Under the pieces are notes generated by a model that saw only the letters and a program-made list of their open reading frames with translations, did not search any database and had not been told where the DNA came from. A stretch of 64,000 bases of DNA from Haladaptatus pallidirubidus. GTDB lineage: Archaea > Halobacteriota > Halobacteria > Halobacteriales > Haladaptataceae. Both the position numbers and the translations under genes were made by a program. The stretch covers positions 372,001 through 436,000 of the forward strand of contig NZ_CP085307.1 in assembly GCF_020700235.1 (NCBI RefSeq). The letters run 5' to 3'. Of this stretch, positions 43,466 through 52,733 are shown piece by piece; the first letter of the stretch is position 1; every line of letters begins with the position of its first letter.

Positions 43466-43949
43466 CTTAGTCCTTTTCGAGAGAATCCAATTAGATCTAT
43501 CGACCATTGAGCCAACTGTCCATTGCTTCAGCACCATTGTTCTCATACTACTATTCGTTCTAGCTGGAACTCACCAAGATTGACTTCCTATTGAAGGAGT
43601 TGCACGTTTGGTTTACAAAATTTGCTCCCTAAAGGACGGCAACATACCGAGTCTACCACTTATGAGATAGGGAGCAGAAAATCAGCTTCACGTGCCTTGT
43701 GGACTATCTGTAACTGAAACCTATGGTATTATTGTTATTATATATCTATGTAGTATTTAATATATGATAAATAATGTGTGGTAGAATGGCAGAGGCAATG
43801 AGACCAAAGTCAAACCAAAGGTCAGGGGCTAAGAGGATAGTTCCGACCAGGGGATTCCACAAGTGATTCTCGGTCGTACCACATGTTGAGAATAGCTTCG
43901 ACTGCCTCTTCCCCGATGCGTTGATGGGTCTGTAGCACATATCTGAGCT
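43466..43949. other. Intergenic stretch before the SRAP gene
   Basis: No recognised gene. A minus-strand frame at 43746-43985 encodes a hydrophobic C-terminal stretch (LWFDFGLIASAILPHIIYHI) but lacks family resemblance, and its other half reads EEAVEAILNMWYDRES in a different frame. It may be another worn gene. Confidence 0.35.
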
Positions 43950-44639
43950 ATGTGTGGGCGAACTGCACTCTTTATCCAGCAACACGACCTCGAAGACCGC
44001 TTCGACGCACGGATCGTCACTGATGGCGGGTATACACCGCGATACAATATCGCTCCTGGAGAGCCGTTAGAAGTCATCACGAACGAGGCAACCGACGAGA
44101 TCGACCAGTACCACTGGGGACTCATTCCATTCTGGGCTGACGAGCCCGAAGAAGGAATCATCAATGCTCGCTCCGAAACAGCGGATGAAAAACGAGTATT
44201 CCAAGATGCGTGGGAGTCACGGCCCTGTCTTGTCCTGTCGTCGGGATTCTACGAATGGCAACAACAGAACGGTGGGCCGAAACAACCGTATCGCGTGTAT
44301 CGCGAGGACACTCCAGCCTTCGCAATGGCTGGCCTTTGGGAAGTCTGGGAGAATAACGAGCAAGCGATTCCCTGTGTGACCATTCTGACGACCGAACCCA
44401 ACGAGGTGATGAAACCCATCCACAATCGCATGCCTGTTGTGCTTGCGAGTGATGATGAAGATCGCTGGCTTTCGGCTGATTCAGACGAGCGCGAAGCGTT
44501 GTGCCAACCGTATTCTCGTGATGACTTGGCTGCCTATGAGATCTCGACGCAAGTCAACAATCCGAGCCACGATGATCCAGCGGTCATTGAGCCACGGGAG
44601 CACGAACAATCAGGACTTGGTGAATTCACCTCTGGGTAA
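43950..44639 (+). CDS. SOS response-associated peptidase family protein (SRAP; YedK/HMCES)
   Basis: A 229-aa protein of the SRAP family, which forms a covalent thiazolidine crosslink with abasic sites in single-stranded DNA and shields them. The essential catalytic Cys2 directly follows Met1 (MCGRTALF). YNIAPGEPLEVI, INARSETADEK with N72, SGFYEWQ with E102, and KPIHNRMPV with H158 complete the active site. Because Cys2 must become the N terminus, the ATG at 43950 is fixed. It stands alone with no operon partner visible. All catalytic residues are present, so it is likely functional in replication-linked DNA repair. Confidence 0.92.
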   Translation: MCGRTALFIQQHDLEDRFDARIVTDGGYTPRYNIAPGEPLEVITNEATDEIDQYHWGLIPFWADEPEEGIINARSETADEKRVFQDAWESRPCLVLSSGFYEWQQQNGGPKQPYRVYREDTPAFAMAGLWEVWENNEQAIPCVTILTTEPNEVMKPIHNRMPVVLASDDEDRWLSADSDEREALCQPYSRDDLAAYEISTQVNNPSHDDPAVIEPREHEQSGLGEFTSG

Positions 44640-44870
44640 TATTGATCTTCCGTAAACGGCGCTAGGAGCTCCGTACGTGTTGATAACGGTGTAGTGGGAA
44701 GAGATGGCCAGAATACTATCGCCAATCCCTCACCGGTGAGCCGCCAAGCTCACTAATCGGTATTGAGATCGCATCGGCGACCGCAACTCACCTCTAATAC
44801 TGGATCTCAATCTGTGAGTTAGTCTACTAGATTCGGAGACGATACGTCGCATCCAGAAGACGAATGTCAG

Positions 44871-45239
44871 CTATCGCCTGGCAAGATGAACGTGGATAAG
44901 TCGGTTACACTCCTTCTCATTACAGACTGGGCACACATTATTCTCTGAGCCTTCGGTTGCTTCGGCGAGTACACGAGTATTCTCGGGATCGACATCAGCA
45001 GCTGCTAGAATGACCCACTCACCAGCATGCCCGAGGTCATACCCGTCGTCGGTTTCACGGACAAATCGCTCTCGAAGCATTGAGAGGTGGTAATTGAAGC
45101 GATCAGTATCGCGGATGTCACTGGCGCCCATCGTGGAGAATATCGTGCCCCAATTGTCGGGTATATCGGCATTAGTCGCAGCGTACACGACGCCATCTAA
45201 CTGGGCGCCCAAAAGTGGGAAATTATACACATTTGGCAT
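44871..45239 (-). CDS. Small protein with deaminase-like start and HTH/zinc-like end, uncertain
   Basis: A 122-aa frame from ATG 45239. Its first 40 residues (LLGAQLDGVVYAATNADI) continue, after a frameshift, the deaminase remnant located just upstream and look like the region after the PCxxC motif of that family. The middle part (DTDRFNYHLSMLRERFVRET and DGYDLGHAG) resembles the recognition part of haloarchaeal ArsR-like winged helices. The end has CPVCNEKECNRLIHVHL, a CxxC plus further Cys/His that could bind zinc. The mosaic suggests either a composite pseudogene or a short gene with an unrelated upstream relic. I cannot assign a function. Confidence 0.35.
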   Translation of the reverse strand: MPNVYNFPLLGAQLDGVVYAATNADIPDNWGTIFSTMGASDIRDTDRFNYHLSMLRERFVRETDDGYDLGHAGEWVILAAADVDPENTRVLAEATEGSENNVCPVCNEKECNRLIHVHLARR

Positions 45240-45455
45240 GGTTCGTGAGTTGAGTAAAGCCAGTATCCATTCAATTGGGACGATTCGAGTGCTGCAAACG
45301 CTTTTCGTATCGCTTCGATTTCGGAGTGGACAGTGACTTCTAGTCGGTCGAAGATTGCTCCAGAGCTTTTCACAAGAATTCCCTCCTCTCCAACGATTAA
45401 GGCACCAACAGCATTGATTTCCAGACCAACTTTGATCGACCATATATAAGAATTC
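45110..45455 (-). pseudogene. Frameshifted CMP/guanine-deaminase-like gene
   Basis: The minus strand encodes SIKVGLEINAVGALIVGEEG, then VHSEIEAIRKAFAALESSQL and GYWLYSTHEPCQMC. HSE and PCxxC are the zinc-binding and catalytic signatures of the CMP/dCMP and guanine/tRNA-adenosine deaminase family. Shortly after PCQMC the frame runs to a TAG, while the next frame continues with LLGAQLDGVVYAATNADI, which matches the following family block (LGA...VVYAAT..D). One frameshift therefore breaks an otherwise recognisable domain. A clear start codon and first helix are missing. The gene is probably non-functional. Confidence 0.7.
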
Positions 45456-45516
45456 GATAATATTTTTGGCGGACATAACAGTCACACTCAAAATTCGCAT
45501 AGATACGGCTATTAAT

Positions 45517-47646
45517 ATGAGTACCCATATTCCATCCGTGTCTGACCCACTTACACCACCCAATCTATACGATCTTCGGCGACCAAGCGATGTGGCTGTT
45601 TCCCCGGACGGCGATTACATGGCCTTCATCGTCACTGAGTCTGATCCGGACGAAGACGAGTATCGCCGCTCGCTGTTCGTTGCATCCACGGATGGAAATA
45701 GAGAGCCTCACCGATTGACTCGTGTCGCTGATGCGACTTCTCCAAAGTGGGCTCCGAATGGTGACCGTCTTGCGTTTCTCGCAACTCGTGAGCGAGATGT
45801 CGCACTCATAGTTGGCAGGAATAGTGACGCTGAGTACGATGAAAATGCGGACAACGCTGAAGATGCTGTTAACCGGTTGGAAAACGAAGAGCCGAAGTCT
45901 CAAATTTGGACATTCGACCTTGACATGGGTGGCGACGCCCGCCAGGTAACAGCATTTGAAGAAGGTGTACGCGAGTTTGACTGGTCACCAACCGGAGATC
46001 GATTCGTTGTGTCTGCGCGTGATCCCACCGATGCCCAGCAAGTCTACCTTGACGGTCTTCGCGAGGACAACGAACCCTACGAAATCACACGGCTCCAACA
46101 CAAGCAAGACGGAGCTGGGTTTCTCGATGACGTGACGACGTACCTTTTCGTCGTTGAGAGCGACGTACAGGGTGCCACTCGCGGAGAGGTGACCCGTCTA
46201 GACAACGCATACGGTCAAGGAGCCTATGAACCGCGTGTCGGACTCCAACCCACGTGGGGATCTAGAGATCAGATCGCCTACGTTGCATATTATGGGGAAA
46301 ACCCAGAGGAAACTTACGCCCTCGACGTGCACACCATTGCGTCGGATGGGTCTAACCGACAGACACTAACTGACGGTGACGTCATAGCACAGGGGCTGCG
46401 ATGGTCACTCGACGGAGCACTTCTGTCGTATTGCGTGCGGCATCCGGCGAACTTCTATCGTCCAATGGAGATCCACGTCGCAGATGTTGAATCGCATGAG
46501 ACACGGTCGGTGTCAGAATCGCTCGATCGGACGGTTAGTTGGAATGGGACAGCTGAATGGATCGCCGATGATACCCTCCTGGTACCGATCGGTGACAAGG
46601 CATGTACACGACTGGTCCGCCTCGACGCGAACCAGGACGCACCAGAACGTGTATTCGCCTCACAGAGCAGCGATCGCACGATTACAAGTTTTGACGCGAG
46701 CCCCAACACAACGGGGATCGTACTCAGCCACCCACATGAGGGGCTGGACGTCTTCACGATCGAGACGACAGACATCGATCAGGATGTCGAGCCCACACGG
46801 TTAACCAAATTGAACGATGACCTCCTTACCGACACATCCCTTCCGCTGTGTGAACGTGTTCGCTTCGAGAACACTAATGGTAACGAGGTCGAAGGGTTGG
46901 TCTACCTTCCTGAACAGGTCGACCAGGAGAATGATGCGTCGCCAGCACTTCCGTTGATCTGCCACATTCACGGTGGTCCCACAGTGTATGATGCGCCTAG
47001 TTTCAACTTTGAATACGCGTACTGGACTGGGCAAGGGTATGCAGTGCTCAATGTGAACTACCGCGGCTCGACATCGTATGGTCGAACATTCTCAGAGTCC
47101 ATTCGGGGCGATTGGGGCCCGCGGGAGGCTGACGATATTATCTCGGGTGTGGACAATCTGATCGATCGGGGCTGGGTCGATCCGACTCGCCTCTTCGTAT
47201 CAGGCTTGTCGCAGGGCGGGATCAACACACTACACGTTGTGACCCGAGACGATCGCTTCGCCGCCGCGGCTCCCGAGCACGGCATCTATGACTTCTACAG
47301 CTACTTTGGTACAGGGGATATGCACCAATGGTATGTCAATGATATTGGTGTGCCGTGGGAGAACGAGGAGATCTACCAGACGATGTCGAGTCTCCGTGAA
47401 ATCGACCAGGTTGGCACGCCATTGTTGATTACCGCTGGGGAAAACGACTCGCGGACCCCCCCATCACAAGCCGAACAGCTCTACATCAGCGCAAAACGAG
47501 CTGGTGTCGAAGCAAAACTTATCGTTTACCAGGACGAGCACCACAATATCTCACGCCCTGGTCGGGCAATTCACCGGCTCGAATCGCTCACAGAATGGTT
47601 TGAGTCACATGATCCGGGGGTGGAGACGTCGGACAGAACCTCATGA
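45517..47646 (+). CDS. S9 family prolyl oligopeptidase / acylaminoacyl peptidase
   Basis: A 709-aa two-domain serine peptidase, probably cytoplasmic since no signal is visible. The N-terminal beta-propeller shows repeated blocks such as VAVSPDGDYMAF, SPKWAPNGDRLAF, EFDWSPTGDRFVV and GLRWSLDGALLSY. The C-terminal alpha/beta hydrolase domain starts with LPLICHIHGGPTVYD, contains NVNYRGSTSYGR, the nucleophile in FVSGLSQGGINTL, the Asp in TAGENDSRTPPSQAEQ, and the His in DEHHNISRPG. ATG 45517 was preferred to the in-frame 45466 because the former leads straight into the family sequence. It removes short or acylated peptides. It stands alone and appears intact amid pseudogenes. Confidence 0.9.
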   Translation: MSTHIPSVSDPLTPPNLYDLRRPSDVAVSPDGDYMAFIVTESDPDEDEYRRSLFVASTDGNREPHRLTRVADATSPKWAPNGDRLAFLATRERDVALIVGRNSDAEYDENADNAEDAVNRLENEEPKSQIWTFDLDMGGDARQVTAFEEGVREFDWSPTGDRFVVSARDPTDAQQVYLDGLREDNEPYEITRLQHKQDGAGFLDDVTTYLFVVESDVQGATRGEVTRLDNAYGQGAYEPRVGLQPTWGSRDQIAYVAYYGENPEETYALDVHTIASDGSNRQTLTDGDVIAQGLRWSLDGALLSYCVRHPANFYRPMEIHVADVESHETRSVSESLDRTVSWNGTAEWIADDTLLVPIGDKACTRLVRLDANQDAPERVFASQSSDRTITSFDASPNTTGIVLSHPHEGLDVFTIETTDIDQDVEPTRLTKLNDDLLTDTSLPLCERVRFENTNGNEVEGLVYLPEQVDQENDASPALPLICHIHGGPTVYDAPSFNFEYAYWTGQGYAVLNVNYRGSTSYGRTFSESIRGDWGPREADDIISGVDNLIDRGWVDPTRLFVSGLSQGGINTLHVVTRDDRFAAAAPEHGIYDFYSYFGTGDMHQWYVNDIGVPWENEEIYQTMSSLREIDQVGTPLLITAGENDSRTPPSQAEQLYISAKRAGVEAKLIVYQDEHHNISRPGRAIHRLESLTEWFESHDPGVETSDRTS

Positions 47647-47928
47647 ACACTACTCCTCGATATCGTCAAGATCATCGAAAATACGGTGAAACTTTCGGCC
47701 TCAAGCGCCAGACTGGTGGAGATTATCCACCAAGCGTCTCATTCTCGATGCAGCTTCATTGTCCGTTCCGACGGTCAAACATTGCTCACTGGCAGGGATA
47801 GGTTTCATGCTTCCTCGAGGGCGCGGTGGTGGGTGAATCCACTTTTGCTTAATGAGTGCGTGGAGAAGTGTAAAAGGGATATTTCACTGTTCACGAAGCT
47901 TATTGTCTAATAGAAACATCTCCGTCAT
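47647..47928. other. Intergenic region
   Basis: No gene recognised. It separates the peptidase from a broken membrane protein gene. Confidence 0.4.
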
Positions 47929-48331
47929 ATGGAAGCACGCACGACACACATTCTCTTCGGGCAGAATCGAACGATTTCCGTCCGAATGCTTCTGTTGGGA
48001 GTTGCCTGGTTTGCAGGAGTGTTCGGAGGGTTGGGTGCGAGTATCTTAGGGGGACTTTCGGTCGCGTTTTGTGGAAGCATGATTATTGTGAGTACAGCCA
48101 TTTACGCTATTTGAACGACGGTTTTGTGATCTGTGTACTGTTTGCAGTCGTGACTGCCAGCCCACTCTTTGTCTGGAACTTCCTCGCGGCCATATCTACC
48201 GTCTCTCCCTCCCTTTTCCGGTCTTTAATAGGGTATGGAATGCAGCTATAGGAGCAGGGATTGTCCTTGGGGCGTTTGGATTTGTCCTGGGGAGTGGGTT
48301 TCGACGTCTGGCTGATCGCGTGAGCACTTGA
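47929..48331 (+). pseudogene. Broken small membrane protein
   Basis: Three successive plus-strand frames together read as a four-helix membrane protein of about 130 aa. The first starts MEARTTHILFGQNRTISVRM and contains FAGVFGGLGASILGGLSVAF. The second adds FVICVLFAVVTASPLFVW and NFLAAISTVSPSLFRSLIGY. The third gives IGAGIVLGAFGFVLGSGFRR and ends LADRVST at TGA 48329-48331. The hydrophobic segments are regularly spaced, which argues that they were one gene with two frameshifts. I do not recognise the family. Confidence 0.55.
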
Positions 48332-48537
48332 GACGGCATGGTGGACCACCATCACTCCTGAAAACTTCATATTGTTGGACTTTTCCGATCAGGCCCTGAC
48401 TCCCGATTACGCCTGCACCCCGAGCTGCACATCGATCGATTCGGGGTTCCAGGGGGAGTTCACTTCCGCTTATGAGGTTAGTAGCAAATTTCGAAATTTC
48501 GTCGAACGGTTGATAGTACACGAACGAAATCACGGGA
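48332..48537. other. Intergenic region
   Basis: No gene recognised. Confidence 0.4.
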
Positions 48538-49166
48538 TTACGACGGGACGTCACTCAATATCTTTTCAGCCCATTCCCTGACAACCGTCACTACGTCCTC
48601 AATACTGCGGTCTGTTGTGTCGACCACGGTAAAGTCGTGATTTGGGCTCCGTTCACGGAACCACCGATTATGCTCAACGTGCGCGTCAATCCAATCCAGA
48701 TTCTCTCGCCACTGGGGCCGTTCACACAATCGCTCTGCAAGTACGTCGCCATCACAGACGAGAATACAGCGTTCGATGGAGGGGAAATAACAAGTTTCAG
48801 AGTTATCAACTACTTTCTCAGGGCGACCGATTCTCGACCCAGCGAGCAATGCTGATCGTCCAAACTGATGATTATACGCACAGATTCGAAGCCATGCTTC
48901 ACAATATGTCGTCCAGTCCATGTCAACAATATCACCAACAAGGTCCGATTCGAGAACCACGGCAGGAACTGACCCAGCTAGTTGCCGCGCTGTCATCGTC
49001 TTCCCAGCACCTGGTGCACCCCTAGCGATAGCAACGGAAGATAGGAAAACAGATATGTTGAGCCACAGGTTGGACAAATAGCGCTAGCTGTACCATTTTC
49101 TGTTTGTTTGTTCGTGATGCGTTTCTTGACTGCTTCGTTTCCACAATATGGATAAATCGTAGTCAT
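48538..49166 (-). pseudogene. Zinc-ribbon P-loop kinase gene interrupted by a frameshift
   Basis: From ATG 49166 the first frame encodes a zinc ribbon: MTTIYPYCGNEAVKKR, then AICPTCGSTYLFSYLP. The other frame continues with AIARGAPGAGKTMTARQLAG, whose GAPGAGKT is a Walker A motif, then VVLESDLVGDIVDMDW, CILVCDGDVLAERLCERPQW and HDFTVVDTTDRSIEDVV, ending at 48538. As I recall the family, haloarchaeal relatives are single proteins with the ribbon joined directly to the P-loop domain, so one shift near 49035-49045 splits the gene. A downstream ATG at 49077 in the second frame could still give a 179-aa kinase lacking the ribbon, with intact Walker A. Substrate is unknown; shikimate- or cytidylate-kinase-like folds are the nearest guess. 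Confidence 0.65.
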
Positions 49167-49281
49167 CGTGATACTAATTTCTCTCGTTCGATCAGGGACA
49201 GCGTTCATGATGAAAATGATTCGTAGATAGCATGCCGTTGACCTTCATGTGCGACCGCGCAGTTGATTGGGAGGTTAATTG

Positions 49282-49845
49282 TCATGTTTTTCGAAAGCTC
49301 ACAGCTATCTCAAACCTCATTCGGAGCGAATCGGCGGCCATCTCACGTGGGGAGTTAGTCGCAGCTTGATCGAACCAGTTCTCGAAGTTGAGCATCGAGT
49401 GGAGGTTCGAGAACAGTGCATAGCACTCATGGTTTTTGTGGAACTGTTCGATGATCGAGAGGAGCCCACTTCGCGGTAGCCATTGAGCATCGCTGATCGA
49501 ATCGTCATCTGATGATTCGGAGTTTCTGGATTGAGTGTCCAGTAGTCACCTCCTAAGTTCTGTTCGACGAACACAAGGTCATAGACCGGGGTCGCAGCGA
49601 GACCAAGCCCCCAGTCGAGCAATCCAGTCACGGCGCTCGTTTCTGGGTCGACTAGGACTATATCTAGCGACTGATCGATACGATCGATAACCGGCTTGAA
49701 CTCACCAGATAGGCTCTCAATATGTTCTTCAAGGGCAGGTCGAACCGTTGAAAAGAGATCCTTAAATTGGGTTGTCTCCAGAATGGAGTTTATGCGATCA
49801 ACCTCAGCTGTAAGATAATCAATCCAGGACTGTTTGGGATCCTTT
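49282..49845 (-). pseudogene. Frameshifted, 5'-truncated APH-family phosphotransferase
   Basis: The minus strand encodes DPKQSWIDYLTAEVDRINSI, VDPETSAVTGLLDWGLGLAA and TPVYDLVFVEQNLGGDYW. The VTGLLDWG block is the metal-binding Asp motif of APH kinases. After GYREVG the frame is lost, and a second frame resumes LLSIIEQFHKNHECYALFSN, LHSMLNFENWF and ends SFRKT at the stop 49282-49284. No nucleotide-binding lobe or clear HGD catalytic loop is found upstream. It is a non-functional relic, separate from the intact LvaA-like kinase at the other end of the window. Confidence 0.7.
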
Positions 49846-50155
49846 CACCAGGATATTGAGTCGATAGCTACTTCTCTCCTGTTTTCCACACCGTTCTCGA
49901 GTGATATTTACTTTTACTTTCTTTCTTAGATGCATCGAGCAAAATCGCCGTTTTGAACTCATTATAGAGTGCTGATAGCCGCGACATCCATCTACTGGTT
50001 TTCTAACTTGCCAAGCGGAAACCGACGCACGGTGCACGGCTGATCGTGTCACAGTATGCCTCGTTTCACTATGGTGAACGATCGCTTTTCTATTGACCTC
50101 ATCACGCAATGTGCCAGTCGTTGTACTTACGATGTTGCCTCGCTAAGTTTGATGA
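49846..50155. other. Intergenic region upstream of the AI-2E-type gene
   Basis: No recognised gene. The missing 5' part of the APH relic is not found here. Confidence 0.4.
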
Positions 50156-51427
50156 GTGGAACACGACAACACTCAAAACCGGGAAAGGATCGCCTGGTGG
50201 TTGATCTTTAGCATCCTCGGCGTACTTTTCGTCTACATCCTCTACACGTACGTGGGTACGATCATTCTCGGATTATTTGTTTACTATGCAACGCGGCCCG
50301 TGTACCGGCAGCTAACACATCGTGTGGGATCTCCAACGCTCGCAGCCGGGCTTTCTCTCGGTATGCTGGCGTTCCCAGGATTACTTCTGATCGCGTATAC
50401 TGTACTCGTGAGTATTCACCAGGTGAATGAACTCTTTGGGTCAAATTTGGATCAATATCAATTACTTCTTGGGCCATATCTGCAGCGTGTTATTGGGACA
50501 CAGGATCCACAGGTAGTATTGCAGCAGTGGCTTTCAAATCCCCAGCAACTTACGCAGTATCTCAGTCCACAGACAATGAGTAAGATACTCACATCAGCAG
50601 GTGGATATCTGAGTGCAATTGTCGTCGGTCTTTTACACGTCTTCATTGCACTCGCGATTGCGTTCTATCTTCTTCGAGACGATCAGAAGCTTGCGAATTG
50701 GTTCACATCACAAATTAGCAATTCAGACAGTGCAACACACGCCTTCTTAGAGGCAGTTGATACTGATCTTCAGACGATCTACTTCGGCAATATTTTGAAT
50801 GCCTTTGTGGTAGCTATCATTGCTTCGATCACGTATATGGCCCTCAATGTGGTTGCTCCTCCTGGGCTTGCTATTCCAGCAGCGGTTATGTTCGGGCTAT
50901 TGACGGGGCTTGCAAGTCTAGTTCCAGTGGTTGGAATGAAACTCATCTACGTTCCAGTCGGGCTTTATCTAGCAGGCATTGCATTGGTGTCAGAACCACT
51001 CTATATTTGGTTCCCCGTGGCTTTTCTACTCATTACAGCCACGATCGTTGATGGGCTCACCGAAATAATATTGCGGCCGTACATCTCCGGTCGGAATCTC
51101 CACGTTGGCCTCGTGCTATTCGCATATATCTTTGGTCCGTTACTATTCGGTTGGTATGGACTGTTCCTTGGGCCGCTTCTACTCGTACTGTTCGTCCATA
51201 GTACCCGCATCATTTTATCGGAATTAATACACGGACACGAATTGACGCCACAAGCAACTGCAACCGATCCAATTCCAAATCCAAATGAAAACTGGTATGC
51301 AACGACGAACGGAGATGGATCTGAACAGCGAGACTTAAAATCCCCTACAGAAACTTCAGCAGCTGACCAAGCGTCTCCCGCTGAAAATGCAAAACAACAA
51401 GACGAAAGCATAGACGACTCGCAATAA
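50156..51427 (+). CDS. AI-2E family transporter (PerM-like membrane protein)
   Basis: A 423-aa polytopic membrane protein with about eight hydrophobic segments. An N-terminal pair is followed by a soluble region (about residues 85-150), then the conserved FYLLRDDQKL after TM3, TM segments around GLASLVPVVGMKLIYVPVGL, and the family hallmark GLTEIILRPYISGRNLHVGLVLFA. This hallmark and FGWYGLFLGPLLLVLFVHS are typical of the AI-2E/PF01594 family. Roles reported for the family include small-molecule export and sodium/proton antiport. The start is a GTG with no in-frame ATG nearby upstream. A hydrophilic tail of about 55 residues rich in S, T, E and Q follows the last helix. The stop lies just before the right end of the IS605 element. 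Confidence 0.85.
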   Translation: MEHDNTQNRERIAWWLIFSILGVLFVYILYTYVGTIILGLFVYYATRPVYRQLTHRVGSPTLAAGLSLGMLAFPGLLLIAYTVLVSIHQVNELFGSNLDQYQLLLGPYLQRVIGTQDPQVVLQQWLSNPQQLTQYLSPQTMSKILTSAGGYLSAIVVGLLHVFIALAIAFYLLRDDQKLANWFTSQISNSDSATHAFLEAVDTDLQTIYFGNILNAFVVAIIASITYMALNVVAPPGLAIPAAVMFGLLTGLASLVPVVGMKLIYVPVGLYLAGIALVSEPLYIWFPVAFLLITATIVDGLTEIILRPYISGRNLHVGLVLFAYIFGPLLFGWYGLFLGPLLLVLFVHSTRIILSELIHGHELTPQATATDPIPNPNENWYATTNGDGSEQRDLKSPTETSAADQASPAENAKQQDESIDDSQ

Positions 51428-51503
51428 AAATCCGTGACATCCTCTCCGTCGTAAACGGCGGGGCTTCCCCTTCAAGAGGAATACCAGACTGGCTGGTAAG
51501 GTT

Positions 51504-52733
51504 TTAAGACTCATACGCGCCAAGCGTCATCTGCGTAGGTGCGCTCCGCTTGGGTGGTCTTACGGCGGTGTCACAACCGCTCCCATCCCGTGGCGAGTCA
51601 TCGTCACACGTTTTCCAAGTGCAACTCTCTCCCCACGGGTCAACCCGTTGAGCAATGCTTGCGGCGGCACTGATATCCGCCTGAAACGTCGAAACGTGAC
51701 ACTCCTCGTTCGTACATCGGAACTCCGCTTGCGAACCGCGTTTTCCGATGTGGCCACATTCGTGACACGTTTGACTTGTGTAGGCGGAATTGACGTATTC
51801 GACCGGGATACCAGCGTCACGGGCTTTGTCTTCAATGCGGCCCTGCAATCGTGCAAACGCCCACGCGTGAAGACGCCGATTCATGTACTTGCCGTAATCT
51901 AACCGCTCGCGGATGTACGTCAAGTCCTCCATCACGATTATCGGATTCTCGAAACCAGTAGCGTACTCCACTACTTCGCGGCTGGCTTTCTCCACGATGT
52001 CCGTGAGTGCGTTCTGGTAGTAGCCGAACCGTTCGTCAATTCGCCACTCTGCATTGCGTTTCTGTAGTCGCTGAAGCGTGGTGGACATCTCCTTGCGGAG
52101 GTGTTTCGCACGTTTGCCACTCCAAAGAATGGGTCTTGTCGGCGTACCGCGCTTGAGGGCACAGCCCGTAATTAGCGCAGTCTCACCGATATCAAGCCCG
52201 ATTGGTGTGGTGTCTCCGTCCGTCGATGGTTCGTCAATCGAGTACTCGACGGTGACGTGAAGTACCCAATTTTTCCGATGTTTCTGTAGCCGTATCTCAC
52301 CTGCTTTTGCGTCTTCGTTCAGCAAGTCGAACCACAGCGATTTCTGCTCGGGATTAATCCGAAGTGGAATCCAGAAGTTCGTACCACGCCCCGGTCGCGG
52401 TGCCCACCACGTAAATTTGTATTCACGTTCGTCCGAGTGGTCGAACTTCGCGGCTTGGTTCGTGAGTCGAAGCGGATGCTCATTGTCAATTTCATGAGCG
52501 TTGTACGTTTTGCGGAGCTTCGGGACGTAGCTACACAGCGCGGCTTTAGCTTGATACGGTAAGTCGTAGGGCGTCACAACGTCACTGACGCCACCCATCG
52601 TATCCGCGCCTGAATCGAACGCTTCGTCCAACGCCTCGCGGTACGTTTCGAGCGTATCCTGTAGCTTCTCCTCCTTGTGAGTGGTCGGTGGGGCAAATGT
52701 CGCTTGGAGCGTTTTGGTTGCTGTCTCCGACAT
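51504..52733 (-). CDS. tnpB: TnpB RNA-guided nuclease of IS605 element
   Basis: A 409-aa TnpB. In the IS605 family TnpB is an RNA-guided DNA endonuclease, the ancestor of Cas12, that helps retain the element. The RuvC triad is intact: D181 in GLDIGETAL, E269 in VMEDLTYI, and D353 in QADISAAAS. The zinc ribbon has C323, C326, C340 and C345 (CHECG and CTNEEC). The start is the ATG at 52733 that overlaps the tnpA stop in the form TGATG; a GTG three bases upstream is in frame but less likely. Length is normal, so an active nuclease is plausible. The guide would be encoded just beyond 51440 on the minus strand, inside or next to the AI-2E gene end. Confidence 0.93.
   Translation of the reverse strand: MSETATKTLQATFAPPTTHKEEKLQDTLETYREALDEAFDSGADTMGGVSDVVTPYDLPYQAKAALCSYVPKLRKTYNAHEIDNEHPLRLTNQAAKFDHSDEREYKFTWWAPRPGRGTNFWIPLRINPEQKSLWFDLLNEDAKAGEIRLQKHRKNWVLHVTVEYSIDEPSTDGDTTPIGLDIGETALITGCALKRGTPTRPILWSGKRAKHLRKEMSTTLQRLQKRNAEWRIDERFGYYQNALTDIVEKASREVVEYATGFENPIIVMEDLTYIRERLDYGKYMNRRLHAWAFARLQGRIEDKARDAGIPVEYVNSAYTSQTCHECGHIGKRGSQAEFRCTNEECHVSTFQADISAAASIAQRVDPWGESCTWKTCDDDSPRDGSGCDTAVRPPKRSAPTQMTLGAYES

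Noticed and set aside
49819..50109. A 96-aa minus-strand frame
   Set aside because: Basic, low-complexity sequence with no motif; it overlaps the start of the APH relic in another frame.
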